Assembly (NCBI GenBank): GCA_018228665.1
Contig: CP073692.1
Coordinates: forward strand, 2,058,046 to 2,122,045
Origin: Faecalicatena sp. Marseille-Q4148
Lineage (GTDB): Bacteria > Bacillota > Clostridia > Lachnospirales > Lachnospiraceae
DNA length: 64,000 nt
Direction: 5' to 3'
The position numbers and the translations under genes are program-made. Each line of letters begins with the position of its first letter. Positions within the stretch are counted from its first letter, which is position 1. Below, one piece after another: positions 20,280-29,270 of the stretch. The notes under the pieces are model-generated. The model made no database searches, was not told the DNA's origin, and was given only the letters and a program-made list of their open reading frames with translations.

Positions 20280-21188
20280 TTAGCCTTTCATTCCCGTATC
20301 GCCGCCGATTCCATTGATAAACCATTTCTGCGTAAATCCAAATAATACAAGGAGCGGAACAATAATCAATGCGCTTCCTGCCATTACCAGCGGCCAGTTT
20401 GTTCCATAAGCGCCGCCTTCAATAAAGAAACGACGAAGTCCCTGAGATACCAGACTCATTTCCGGATCATCGGTAATTAATGACGGCCACATATAATTGT
20501 TATAACATGCGATAAAATTCATCAGCCCAAAGGTAATAAACGAAGACTTTGTCATCGGCGTAATAATTCTCCACAAAATCTGCCAGTGAGAGGCGCCGTC
20601 AATTCTCGCCGCTTCTACAAGCCCTTTTGGCACTTGCATAAAAGCCTGCCTTAGAAGAAAAATTCCGAAAATGCTGACCGCATTAGAAATAATCAGCCCC
20701 GTATATGTATTCAGCAGTCCCATATTTGCCAAAATAATATACGACGGAACATATGTGGCTGCGCTTGGCAGCATGTAAGTCCCCATAATAATCGTAAAGA
20801 GAAGATGCTTCCCTTTAAATTCCAGAAATACAATCGCATATGCAATCATTGCTCCTGTTACAATCTGGATCAGCAGCGTTACTGCTGAGACAAACAAACT
20901 GTTGCCGATATATCTGATAAGCGGAGATTCCGTAAACACATTTACAAAATTTTCCCACTGGGGATCTGACGGAAAAAATGCTGTCACATCCATAATCTCT
21001 GCTTTTGTTTTTAATGCACTGAGTATCATCCATATAAACGGGAATACCGTAAAAATACTAACTGCTGCTAGAACAATCGTTTTGCCTGCGAAGCTGATCC
21101 CTCGAAATACTTTTGTCTTCACAGCCAGATGCCCTGACTTTTCCTTCGGAAGACGATTCGGTGTCAGTGCAATTTTCTGACTTTCCAT
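20280..21188 (-). CDS. Carbohydrate ABC transporter permease (UgpE/MalG type)
   Basis: Inner-membrane permease, 302 aa, six predicted helices. The EAA loop reads LVEAARIDGASHWQILWRIITPM, characteristic of CUT1 MalG/UgpE proteins. The N-terminal cytoplasmic tail of about 30 residues is basic. It pairs with the upstream MalF/UgpA-like protein; 36 bp separate the two. Confidence 0.92.
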   Translation of the reverse strand: MESQKIALTPNRLPKEKSGHLAVKTKVFRGISFAGKTIVLAAVSIFTVFPFIWMILSALKTKAEIMDVTAFFPSDPQWENFVNVFTESPLIRYIGNSLFVSAVTLLIQIVTGAMIAYAIVFLEFKGKHLLFTIIMGTYMLPSAATYVPSYIILANMGLLNTYTGLIISNAVSIFGIFLLRQAFMQVPKGLVEAARIDGASHWQILWRIITPMTKSSFITFGLMNFIACYNNYMWPSLITDDPEMSLVSQGLRRFFIEGGAYGTNWPLVMAGSALIIVPLLVLFGFTQKWFINGIGGDTGMKG

Positions 21189-21224
21189 AATTTTCTTTCC
21201 TTTCCAAATAAACTCTTTTTACAA

Positions 21225-22112
21225 CTAATAATGAACCCACTTCTTGGATGCAACAAACTGTATCGCAGACAATCCTGCTGTAATCAAAATCATCACAACT
21301 GCTACCGCTGTTGCCTGTCCCATATCAAATTCTTCAAATCCAAGCTGATAATACATATAAAGAAGGGTTCTTGTACTTCCCGATGGTCCTCCCTGCGTCA
21401 GAATCTGGATCTGATCATAAGCTTGCAGAGAATTAATCATCGTAATAATCATTAAGAAAAATGTTGTCGGCGAAATGCACGGAATTGTAATATCCCGGAA
21501 CTGATGCCACCGATGTCCTCCGTCCATACCGCATGCCTCATACAATTCTGTCGGAACCTTTTCTAATGCTGATAAATAAAAAATCATCGAATATCCAATA
21601 CTTTTCCATACGGTCACAAGAATTACCGCAAGCATCGCTGTATCTGAACTCTGAATCCACGGAAGCCCCGGCAGGTGGAAGAAATTTAACACCGCATTCG
21701 CCATACCGCTTCCCGGTTCAAAGATCCACGTCCACACAATAGATACTGCTACTGTTGGTGTAATCCACGGGGAAAATAAAATAAACTTATAAAATCCACT
21801 TCCACGGAAATTCTTCCTCAACAAGAGCGCTAACAAAAGCCCTCCTACAAGTGTTGGTACAAGTGTTCCGATCGTAAATACAAGCGTATTGATTACCGCC
21901 TCATAGAACCGGCTGTCCTGAAACAACATCTTAAAATTATCAAGAAACACAAAATCATACTGTGGGCTCATATAGTCCCAGTTCGTAAAGCTGATCATAA
22001 TCGAACGACAGATTGGATATATCCAAAATACGACCAGCGGAATCAATGCAGGCATTACAAACAGAAATACATTTCCCGTATATCTGAGTTTCTGCAGTCT
22101 TTTCTCCTTCAT
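21225..22112 (-). CDS. Carbohydrate ABC transporter permease (UgpA/MalF type)
   Basis: Inner-membrane permease, 295 aa, first gene of the six-gene import operon (permease, permease, binding protein, PHP, HAD, ATPase). EAA region: VPTELYEACGMDGGHRWHQF. AAAGGAGAG precedes the ATG. The leader upstream holds an inverted repeat (22196-22220) that could regulate the operon. Confidence 0.92.
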   Translation of the reverse strand: MKEKRLQKLRYTGNVFLFVMPALIPLVVFWIYPICRSIMISFTNWDYMSPQYDFVFLDNFKMLFQDSRFYEAVINTLVFTIGTLVPTLVGGLLLALLLRKNFRGSGFYKFILFSPWITPTVAVSIVWTWIFEPGSGMANAVLNFFHLPGLPWIQSSDTAMLAVILVTVWKSIGYSMIFYLSALEKVPTELYEACGMDGGHRWHQFRDITIPCISPTTFFLMIITMINSLQAYDQIQILTQGGPSGSTRTLLYMYYQLGFEEFDMGQATAVAVVMILITAGLSAIQFVASKKWVHY

Positions 22113-22195
22113 CCTTAACTCTCCTTTCGAAAATGCATTCTACCGTACGAACATCAAATTCCAATGTAGAAAACTTAAAATCTGTGTAAAAAAAT

Positions 22196-22220
22196 AGACA
22201 GGTCAATATATAACCTGCCT
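22196..22220 (-). promoter_or_regulatory. Inverted repeat in the leader of the sugar ABC operon
   Basis: AGACAGGT (22196-22203) and ACCTGCCT (22213-22220) pair with one wobble. On the minus strand the stem is followed by a run of seven T (22188-22194). This looks like a terminator/attenuator before the first permease gene, or it may be a repressor site. It is also the spacer to the divergent RNA-abiF locus. No convincing minus-strand promoter was found. Confidence 0.5.
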
Positions 22221-22231
22221 CAAAAATTTGT

Positions 22232-22260
22232 TTGACAACTTTTTACTTTAATGATATATT
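22232..22260 (+). promoter_or_regulatory. Promoter of the small RNA upstream of the AbiF-like gene
   Basis: TTGACA (22232-22237) and TATATT (22255-22260) spaced by 17 bp: near-consensus sigma-A promoter. Transcription should begin at about 22267, directly before the structured RNA. Confidence 0.85.
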
Positions 22261-22266
22261 GATTTT

Positions 22267-22336
22267 AGTGGTTGCGCTGCGGAAACTTGCGATGCCCGCA
22301 GCCGGTGGAGTTCCATGCGTGGGCTCCACTTTTTTA
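22267..22336 (+). ncRNA. Structured ~70-nt RNA upstream of the AbiF-like gene, candidate RNA antitoxin
   Basis: Between a strong promoter and a terminator lies a compact GC-rich RNA in an otherwise AT-rich region. Stem 1: GCTGCGG (22276-22282) / CCGCAGC (22296-22302) with a 13-nt loop. Stem 2: GTGGAG (22305-22310) / CTCCAC (22324-22329), extendable by two G-U and one C-G pair, followed by six T (22330-22335), i.e. a rho-independent terminator. The AbiF-like coding region and its AAAGGAGG follow at once. AbiF-type HEPN proteins have been linked to adjacent small RNAs acting as antitoxins (my recollection, not checked). That role here is inferred from layout and structure. Confidence 0.7.
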
Positions 22337-22359
22337 ATAAACAAAGGAGGTTTCCCAAC

Positions 22360-23283
22360 ATAGAAAATACAATTTTTTTCACATATGATGAACAAATTCA
22401 AAAACTCATAAACGAAAAACAGCTTATTATTTCCGACCTTGAAACTACAAAAAGTATACTGCAAAAATTGAGTTATTTCTCATTAGTTGATAATTATAAA
22501 GATATATTTACACACAAACCATCCGGAAAATATTTGCACGGTGTCACTTTTGAAGAGATTACAGCTTTTTATTACTTTGATGAAGAATTGAGAATCCTTT
22601 TTCTAAAATATATATTACATGTCGAACAATATTTAAAATCTATGCTAGCCTACTATTTTTGTGAAAAACACGGCACACAACAATCCGCATATTTATCTGT
22701 TAAAAATTATAATTGTACCCCAAAAAATTTAAACCAAATAAATCATCTAATCACAACTTTGGTAAAAACCATTTCTTTACCCAGCCACTACCGCTATATT
22801 ATCCATTATGCAAAAACATATGACAATGTACCTTTATGGATAACTGTCAACGCACTTACATTCGGTCAAATTTCTAAAATGTATCAATATACTACTTCTG
22901 ATATTCGCAGTAAAATAAGTCTTAATTTTTCTAATATATCAGAAAGTCAACTACATCAGCTCATTCGTATTCTCGCAAACTGTCGAAATATATGCGCTCA
23001 TAATGAATGTCTTTATTCTTTTCAGATAAATGAAGCAATCCCTGATATGCCCTTACACAAAGAATTAAAATTACCACAGAAAAACGGACAATACTCAATT
23101 GGTAAAAAAGACTTATTTGCAGTAGTAATTGCCTTACGTTATCTAATTGACACCAAAGATTTTAAACAATTCAAAAAAGAACTTAACCAATTAATCCTTT
23201 CTGCTTTCAAAAATTGCCCGCATCTTACTCCGCAAGTACTATTTTCCAAAATGGGATTTCCAACAAATTGGAAAAATGTATAA
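22360..23283 (+). CDS. AbiF/AbiD-like (Abi_2 family) HEPN protein, about 307 aa
   Basis: Abortive-infection-type protein with a HEPN RNase fold. The family start FFTYDEQIQKLINEKQL, the mid-protein VPLWITVNALTFGQISKMY block and the catalytic-type R-x4-H motif RNICAHNE (residues about 209-214) are visible. AAAGGAGG (22343-22350) is ideally spaced for initiation at 22360, but that codon is ATA. The only upstream in-frame ATG (22315) falls in the loop of the RNA terminator hairpin. Translation from a near-cognate start, hence at low level, or a mutated start are the alternatives. It is alone on the plus strand between two minus-strand operons, AT-richer than its neighbours, which suggests acquisition as a defence/toxin islet. 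Likely role: RNA cleavage that arrests phage-infected cells. Confidence 0.82.
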   Translation: MENTIFFTYDEQIQKLINEKQLIISDLETTKSILQKLSYFSLVDNYKDIFTHKPSGKYLHGVTFEEITAFYYFDEELRILFLKYILHVEQYLKSMLAYYFCEKHGTQQSAYLSVKNYNCTPKNLNQINHLITTLVKTISLPSHYRYIIHYAKTYDNVPLWITVNALTFGQISKMYQYTTSDIRSKISLNFSNISESQLHQLIRILANCRNICAHNECLYSFQINEAIPDMPLHKELKLPQKNGQYSIGKKDLFAVVIALRYLIDTKDFKQFKKELNQLILSAFKNCPHLTPQVLFSKMGFPTNWKNV

Positions 23284-23287
23284 AATA

Positions 23288-23331
23288 AGAGCATTCCTCT
23301 ATAATCGTTTCCGATCATTTCGTAATGCTCT
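23288..23331. terminator. Terminator between convergent abiF-like and M24 genes
   Basis: Perfect 8-bp stem AGAGCATT (23288-23295) / AATGCTCT (23324-23331) with a 28-nt loop, between two convergent stops. T-runs are modest on both sides. Confidence 0.5.
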
Positions 23332-23359
23332 CATCTTTCAAATTCATTATATTACTTTT

Positions 23360-24442
23360 CTATACTTCTACTTCAATCAAGTCTTTTGTATAATGATTCA
23401 ATACTTCGCATCCATCCTCGGTAATCAATACTAAGTCTTCGATACGAACTCCTGCAACTCCCGGAATATAAATTCCCGGTTCTACAGAGAAACACATACC
23501 CGGTTTCAGTACATTTTCATTCGTAAAAGATACATCCCCATACTCATGTACTTCCATACCGATATTATGTCCTGTGCGATGTGTAAAGTATGCGCCGTAA
23601 CCCTGCTCTTCAATATAGTCTCTGGCTGCACGGTCTACATCGCAGAAACGCGCTCCCGGTTTCGCCGCCTCAATCCCTCTGCGGTTTGCTTCTTTTACCA
23701 CTTCGTAAATTTCTTTTGCCTTATCAGAAGCTTTTCCGATAAACACAGTTCTTGTCATATCCGCGCAATATCCATCTTTCATGCATCCAATATCCAACAC
23801 AACAGCGTTCCCGTACACCCCTTTTGAGTCATTCGGCTCATGGTGCGGATCAGCAGCATTATCTCCATAGGCTACAATCGGATCAAACGAATGTCCCTGA
23901 GCGCCGTTCTTCAGATAAATCTTCAGGAGTTCTTCTCCCATTTCTTTCTCTGTCATACCTTTTACAACAAGAGGAATCAATTCACCCATGCTCTTATCAT
24001 TGCACGCAGACGCAGCCCGCATCTTCTCCTGCTCGTCAGCAGTCTTAATCTGACGGATATGATCAATGATATAAGATGCATTCACAAACTTTGCAGATGG
24101 CATCTTATCCATAAGCGCCAGAAGGAAACGTGCCGGCCATACTTTATCTACACCGATAACTCCATCTTCTGACATTTCACTAGCCAGCATTCCTACATAA
24201 TCATCCGTATCTTCAAAATAGATTACTTTTGTTCCAAGAGTTTCTTCGTCCTGCGGAAATAATTTACCAATGATAAGCTTTGGTTCTTTTCCCTCTGCTA
24301 AAAGAAGAACCATCATTCGTTCGCCGCAATTTAGCATCGCGCCTGTCAGATAATATACTGCCATTGGATCTGTCACAAGAAACTGTCCGACGCCCTCTGC
24401 CTTCATCGATTCATATACTTTCGCTAATCTCTCCTGATTCAT
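23360..24442 (-). CDS. M24-family Xaa-Pro aminopeptidase
   Basis: Metallopeptidase of the pita-bread fold, 360 aa from ATG 24442 (GAGGT upstream; an open extension to 24511 is not convincing). A creatinase-like N-terminal domain occupies residues 1-125. The catalytic domain shows the metal ligands VLDIGCMKDGYCADMTRT (two Asp), HRTGHNIGMEVHE (His), SVEPGIYIP (Glu) and VRIEDLVLIT (Glu). It would remove N-terminal residues before proline, or a related dipeptide, in the cytoplasm. It follows two oxidoreductase genes; the 77-bp gap allows co-transcription. Confidence 0.9.
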   Translation of the reverse strand: MNQERLAKVYESMKAEGVGQFLVTDPMAVYYLTGAMLNCGERMMVLLLAEGKEPKLIIGKLFPQDEETLGTKVIYFEDTDDYVGMLASEMSEDGVIGVDKVWPARFLLALMDKMPSAKFVNASYIIDHIRQIKTADEQEKMRAASACNDKSMGELIPLVVKGMTEKEMGEELLKIYLKNGAQGHSFDPIVAYGDNAADPHHEPNDSKGVYGNAVVLDIGCMKDGYCADMTRTVFIGKASDKAKEIYEVVKEANRRGIEAAKPGARFCDVDRAARDYIEEQGYGAYFTHRTGHNIGMEVHEYGDVSFTNENVLKPGMCFSVEPGIYIPGVAGVRIEDLVLITEDGCEVLNHYTKDLIEVEV

Positions 24443-24518
24443 TGCAATTACCTCACTTTGCTCAAATAAAATCACTGAGAATATTATAAACTTCCAGATA
24501 GTAGAAGTCAATTTCCTC

Positions 24519-25715
24519 TTATCTTCTAATCCACTCTCCGTTTGTGAAATCCGGAATTGCTACCGGATGTCCGCCCATTGCAATAGATTCCTCTGACAGT
24601 GCAGAAATACACATCCATGATGCAGCATCATATACATCAATTGGACACGGTTCTCCATTGCGGATGCTTTCAAAAAACGCTTCAAATACAAGCCAGTCCA
24701 TTCCGCCATGTCCGCCCTGAACTCCATCGTTCAAAAACTTCTGCCAGATTGGATGCTCATAATCTTTTTCATAGTCTTTTGCATTTCCCCAGTTGGCTTT
24801 GAAATCCCATTCTTCTTCTGCAGTATATTTCTTATCTACAAATACGGTATCATTTTCTTCTTCATACATTCCCTTTGTTCCGCAAACTGTGAAATCTCTG
24901 CTGTAGAAACGCGGAAGAGATGTATTCAGTGTAAGAAGGATTGTTTCTCCGCCCGCACATTTGATCATTGTATTTACAACATCGCCCTGTGCGAATCTTG
25001 TATTCATTAATTTCTCATCATCACTCATGCGATCTTTGATGTATTCCTGGATACCTGCAGATCTTGACGCCATAGATGTCAGAGTAAGCATACGGTTTCC
25101 ATGATTAATATTAAGAATTCTCGCAATCGGTCCTAATTCATGTGTCGGATAGTTTTCACAGTTACGGTGAATATAGTTTCTCAGACGGTAGTGACGGTTC
25201 TTCTCACCTTCGCTGACTTCTTCACGCAGGTCATGCATATATCCTCCGCGGCAATGAACGATATCACCGAATAATCCCTGTTTTACCATATTCAGAGCCA
25301 TCAATTCACGGCGTCCATAGCAGCAATTTTCTAAGAACATAAACGGTGTCTGTGTTGCCTCATATGTATCAACAAGATCCCAGCATTCTTTTACGCTGTA
25401 AGAACCACCAACTTCCATTCCGACAGGTTTTCCGGCTTTCATAGCATCAATGGCAACTTTAATATGACTTTCCCATGCGCAGGAAACTACTACTACATCC
25501 ACGTCATCTCTTGCGATCAGTTTTTTGTAATCTGTCTCAGTTGCCGGTACATGTCCGCAAACTTCTTCTGTCAGCTTGGCAGCTCTTTCATTTCTGTCTT
25601 CATAAACGTCACAGACAGCAGTTACTTTTACTCCCGGCATCAGCAGAATAACATCCTTCATTAACCAATAGCCTCTCACTCCCAGTCCAACAATACCTAC
25701 ATTCAAATTCTTCAT
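24519..25715 (-). CDS. Gfo/Idh/MocA-family oxidoreductase (398 aa)
   Basis: NAD(P)-dependent sugar or cyclitol dehydrogenase-like enzyme. N-terminal Rossmann fold GIVGLGVRGYWLM; the C-terminal alpha/beta domain carries ENCCYGRRELMALNMVKQG and the CRGGYMHDLREE segment, a pattern seen in glycosidase-associated members. AGGAGA precedes the ATG. It lies 39 bp downstream of a second, divergent member of the same family, suggesting a two-step oxidation-reduction on one substrate. Substrate unknown. Confidence 0.88.
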   Translation of the reverse strand: MKNLNVGIVGLGVRGYWLMKDVILLMPGVKVTAVCDVYEDRNERAAKLTEEVCGHVPATETDYKKLIARDDVDVVVVSCAWESHIKVAIDAMKAGKPVGMEVGGSYSVKECWDLVDTYEATQTPFMFLENCCYGRRELMALNMVKQGLFGDIVHCRGGYMHDLREEVSEGEKNRHYRLRNYIHRNCENYPTHELGPIARILNINHGNRMLTLTSMASRSAGIQEYIKDRMSDDEKLMNTRFAQGDVVNTMIKCAGGETILLTLNTSLPRFYSRDFTVCGTKGMYEEENDTVFVDKKYTAEEEWDFKANWGNAKDYEKDYEHPIWQKFLNDGVQGGHGGMDWLVFEAFFESIRNGEPCPIDVYDAASWMCISALSEESIAMGGHPVAIPDFTNGEWIRR

Positions 25716-25754
25716 TTCTAATTTCTCCTGACTCTTTATTATTATAATAAAATA

Positions 25755-27065
25755 TTACTCTTCACAGTTCTGAACAAAATTCTCAAGATCCACACTTTCT
25801 CCGCCATGGCATCTGGAATATTCTGCTGCGATCGCTATCACATGACTCTCAATCGAAGCATCAATTCCTGTTCTCAGACTGCTCTCGCTCATTTCTTCCT
25901 GCACTGCACTGACGAAATCATGAATCAACCGGTTATCCCCGCCTGCATGTCCGCTCATGTCTCCTTCTGTCGCACAGATCATTTGAGGTTCTTTCCCATA
26001 AGGAGTTACCGTAATCTCGTTGGTACTCAAATCCCCGATAATATCCCCAAGTGTTCCGCAGATTTTAATTGTACGGCCACCCTTGCTTGTAAATGCAGTC
26101 ATTGTAAATGAAACTGTCACATGATCTTCAAATTCCATGTTCACGACTTGATGATCCACAACATCATTGTCGCAGGCATATACACACCTTCCATATGGTC
26201 CCTCTTGAATCGCCTGGTAAATGGCTTCCTCACTCAGATCATTTGGCGACAAAATACAGACCGGCCACTTATCACGCTCCGGATCAGCCTGCAGTCCTCG
26301 GATACCCGTTTCCGGATTTGTAATATAAATCTTCTCCGCATCATACGGGCACTGTTCTTTTACCTTACAGCCGTCCATACAGCGTTTTGCCGCTCCCTCA
26401 GGTGCATTCTCCGGTTTAAAAAGATACAGATCGCCATAAGAAGATACACGTTTGCATTTTTTTCCCAGCAGCCATGCAAACATATCAAGATCATGACAGC
26501 TCTTCGCCATGATCATTGGGCTTGTCTCCTCACTTTTTCTCCAATTTCCACGCACATAGCTGTGAGCCTGATGCCAGTATGTTACATTTTCCATTGCCTG
26601 AATCGTCACAACATTTCCAATCACTCCAGAATCAAGCAGTTCTTTTATTCTGCTGTAAAACGGCGTATAGCGCAGCACATGTCCGACTGCAACCATCTTC
26701 TTATGTTCATGAGCTGTCTTCTGCAAATGCAGGCACTCCTGAAGTGACGGCGAAATCGGCTTCTCACAGATAACATGATAGCCCTGCTCAATCGCTTTTA
26801 CCGCCTGAGCTACATGCTGTTTATCCTGCGTCGCAATTACGCAAATGTCTGCAAGCTGCGGCTGCGCCAACATTTCTTCTGCACTCTCAAAACAGTTTTC
26901 CGGCGCTATGCCATACGTACGCTGCGCCTCTTCTCTCTTCGCCGCAATAGGATCTGCAACAGCAGTAACCTTCACTTCCTCCGGAGCCACAAGCTGATAG
27001 TGTGCATAAATATCATTCCCGCGGTTTCCAAGTCCCGCGATCGCCATGGTAACTACCTTGCTCAT
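25755..27065 (-). CDS. Gfo/Idh/MocA-family oxidoreductase (436 aa)
   Basis: Second family member, N-terminal Rossmann fold (AIAGLGNRGNDIYAHYQ), VICEKPISPSLQEC carrying the conserved Lys, and a C-terminal domain with an unusual Cys cluster (CMDGCKVKEQCPYDAEK) that could bind metal. AAGGAGGAG precedes the ATG. First gene of the probable three-gene unit with the other oxidoreductase and the M24 peptidase. Confidence 0.88.
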   Translation of the reverse strand: MSKVVTMAIAGLGNRGNDIYAHYQLVAPEEVKVTAVADPIAAKREEAQRTYGIAPENCFESAEEMLAQPQLADICVIATQDKQHVAQAVKAIEQGYHVICEKPISPSLQECLHLQKTAHEHKKMVAVGHVLRYTPFYSRIKELLDSGVIGNVVTIQAMENVTYWHQAHSYVRGNWRKSEETSPMIMAKSCHDLDMFAWLLGKKCKRVSSYGDLYLFKPENAPEGAAKRCMDGCKVKEQCPYDAEKIYITNPETGIRGLQADPERDKWPVCILSPNDLSEEAIYQAIQEGPYGRCVYACDNDVVDHQVVNMEFEDHVTVSFTMTAFTSKGGRTIKICGTLGDIIGDLSTNEITVTPYGKEPQMICATEGDMSGHAGGDNRLIHDFVSAVQEEMSESSLRTGIDASIESHVIAIAAEYSRCHGGESVDLENFVQNCEE

Positions 27066-27219
27066 AGGATTCTCCTCCTTGTCTTTGTTTCTGATACAGT
27101 AACATATTACTCGTTCTATATTATTTTTAACATATCTGAAAACAAATTACTATACAATTTCAGAGATATAATCTTTGATTTTAGCTACCACAAATCACAA
27201 TCCTCTATTTTCTGCGACT

Positions 27220-28230
27220 CTATTTCCCGCGAAAGATTCTTCCAAGAGCAATCACAACTCCGTAAAATACTCCTGCTACCGGCCAGATAATCCATGTCCG
27301 TTCCCAGTCCATCGTCAAGAAACTCCATCCGAGATAAATCGCTGTCACCGTGCACCAGTAAATCGTGTTAAGAATATCATTTCTCTTATTTTCTAACTTC
27401 TTTGCCCGCGTATAATCTCCTTCTTCAAGCAGACGCTGAAAACTTCCATACAAAATACAAGTCCGTACAATCATAAATACTCCCACAGCTACTAGCACAA
27501 TACAGAAATCAAACCCTATAACTGCAGCCATTCCCTCTTCATCAATCGCTCCAAGTACCATGAGGGGAATCGCGCTTAAAATACACAGCACAACACCAAG
27601 TACAAGCCGGCGTCCATGTGTTCCTTCATATTTTGACTTCTGCTTTTCTACCATTCCACTTACACCGTACTCCAGTTCAATCACTTCTTTTTCAAGAAAT
27701 TCATATGCTTCCAACTGTCTTCCGTAGAAAACAAAAATCGCTACCGCTGATGCTACAAGCAACAACAAAACAGTCATTCCAACTCCCGCCGCAGTCGCTT
27801 CTGAAATCATATAACCGCCTTCTGCATCCGACAAGCCTCCAAGCAAAATAAGAAGCACCGGAGACAAAATACAAAGCAGAACACCAAACGCAATTTTCCC
27901 GGCAGTCATTTGCACCATTTCCAAATAGCAGTTCGCCTCTTCCATAGAAATACTTCTTATCGGTTCTTCTGCATACGAATAGATTTTCGACTCCGGCAGA
28001 TCTCCTATCTCATCGTTCAATTCTATCCTTTCAATGGCATCTTTCAATAAATAATCCGTGCTGACATCAAACACTTCACTCATCTTAATAATCTTATTCA
28101 AATCCGGCACCGATGCTGCGCTTTCCCATTTAGACACCGCCTGTCGGGACACTCCAAGCTGATTTGCCAGTTCTTCCTGTGACCATCCATTTCTCTTTCT
28201 CAAATCCATAATCTTATCCGCTAAAATCAT
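27220..28230 (-). CDS. XRE-family regulator with membrane domain (336 aa)
   Basis: Residues 1-65 are a Cro/C1-type helix-turn-helix (MDLRKRNGWSQEELANQLGVSRQAVSKWE...). The rest contains about six hydrophobic segments in pairs (for example KIAFGVLLCILSPVLLILLGGL, shortened here in function not sequence). This hybrid type is common in Clostridia and may sense membrane or envelope state. The ATG at 28230 is chosen because AAGGAGG is too close to the ATG six bases upstream. It is a single gene; targets unknown. Confidence 0.82.
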   Translation of the reverse strand: MILADKIMDLRKRNGWSQEELANQLGVSRQAVSKWESAASVPDLNKIIKMSEVFDVSTDYLLKDAIERIELNDEIGDLPESKIYSYAEEPIRSISMEEANCYLEMVQMTAGKIAFGVLLCILSPVLLILLGGLSDAEGGYMISEATAAGVGMTVLLLLVASAVAIFVFYGRQLEAYEFLEKEVIELEYGVSGMVEKQKSKYEGTHGRRLVLGVVLCILSAIPLMVLGAIDEEGMAAVIGFDFCIVLVAVGVFMIVRTCILYGSFQRLLEEGDYTRAKKLENKRNDILNTIYWCTVTAIYLGWSFLTMDWERTWIIWPVAGVFYGVVIALGRIFRGK

Positions 28231-28367
28231 CTTCATTCCTCCTTAAGTCATTTTCTCTCGCTTAAGCATCTTTAGCATAGCAGATTTAACAGTTGCAGAC
28301 TACCATTTTCACATGGAAATGCGTCAACCGGCAGTTGCAAAAGCAGTTTTCGCCCCAATAACTGCCA

Positions 28368-28410
28368 AAAGTGCCGTCCAACCACCACATGAGTGATCAG
28401 ACGACACTTT
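28368..28410 (-). terminator. Possible terminator downstream of the short-chain dehydrogenase
   Basis: Stem AAAGTGCCGTC (28368-28378) / GACGACACTTT (28400-28410) with one mismatch, then CTTTT on the minus strand, about 70 bp after the dehydrogenase stop. The 250-bp gap around it also contains repeated GCAGTT/AACTGC motifs of unknown meaning; no gene is seen. Confidence 0.45.
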
Positions 28411-28481
28411 CAAAATCTTTCTTATAAAATCTCTCTTATAAATAATTTTTCGAAACAGTGTCCGAAAATATATACCGGCAA

Positions 28482-29225
28482 TTAGCTTCTTGCAGCTCCG
28501 TCTACGGATAAGATCTCACCTGTTACATAGCTTGCCATATCACTTGCAAGGAACAGGAATGCATTTGCAACATCTTCCGGTTCTCCAACTCTTCCAAGAG
28601 GAATTGTTGCAATCAGAGGCTTAATCATTTCATCCGGAAGCGCTGCAACCATATCTGTCTTTGTAACTCCCGGCGCAACTGCATTGACACGGATATTATC
28701 ACGGCCCAGCTCTCTTGCAAGAGATTTTGTCATACCATTTACCGCAAACTTAGATGCCGGATAGCCGCATCCTGAAGGCTGACCATAAAGACTTACCATG
28801 GAACTTGTATTTAAAATAACACCGCCGCCCTGCTCTTTCATAATCTTTGCTGCTGCCTGTGCACAGTTAAATACAGATGTAATATTCAAATCAACAATCT
28901 TCTGGAACTCTTCCGCTGTATAATTGTAAAGCGGTGTGCTCTGAGAAATTCCCGCATTATTCACAAGAATATCAACTGCACCAAATTCTTCCTTTACCTG
29001 AGCCATCGTCTCCGCAACCTGTGCAGCATCTTTCAGATTCGGACATTTGCCGCTCACCTTTGCATCCGGATATAACTCCTTCAGCTGTGCCAGTGCTTTA
29101 TCGACTGTCTCCTGACGAGATCCCCATACAGAAACGGCAGCTCCATTCTCAACAAATTTCTTCACAACAGCAAAACCGATTCCACGAGTTCCCCCTGTAA
29201 CAATTGCAACTTTATTCTTTAACAT
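28482..29225 (-). CDS. Short-chain dehydrogenase/reductase, BaiA/HSDH-like
   Basis: Classical SDR, 247 aa. Cofactor motif TGGTRGIG (10-17), NNAG (89-92), catalytic Ser (141/142), Tyr155 and Lys159 (GYPASK), and an NIRVNAVAPG segment. From memory, the run FVENGAAVSVWG...VDKALAQLKELYPDAKVSG closely resembles the BaiA 3-alpha-hydroxysteroid dehydrogenases of bile-acid-converting Clostridia, including the LAQLKELYP block, so a hydroxysteroid (bile acid) substrate is plausible. FabG-like 3-oxoacyl-ACP or sugar reductase activity is the alternative. It is monocistronic, with its own promoter and a palindromic operator-like site. Confidence 0.85.
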   Translation of the reverse strand: MLKNKVAIVTGGTRGIGFAVVKKFVENGAAVSVWGSRQETVDKALAQLKELYPDAKVSGKCPNLKDAAQVAETMAQVKEEFGAVDILVNNAGISQSTPLYNYTAEEFQKIVDLNITSVFNCAQAAAKIMKEQGGGVILNTSSMVSLYGQPSGCGYPASKFAVNGMTKSLARELGRDNIRVNAVAPGVTKTDMVAALPDEMIKPLIATIPLGRVGEPEDVANAFLFLASDMASYVTGEILSVDGAARS

Positions 29226-29270
29226 CGTAAACTTCCTTTCTTCTGCCCCTTAAGCAGATTCCAAATTAGT

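Noticed and set aside
22243..22464. Minus-strand frame across the RNA and start of the AbiF-like gene
   Set aside because: No ribosome site, and the plus strand carries a clear family protein and promoter-terminator RNA.
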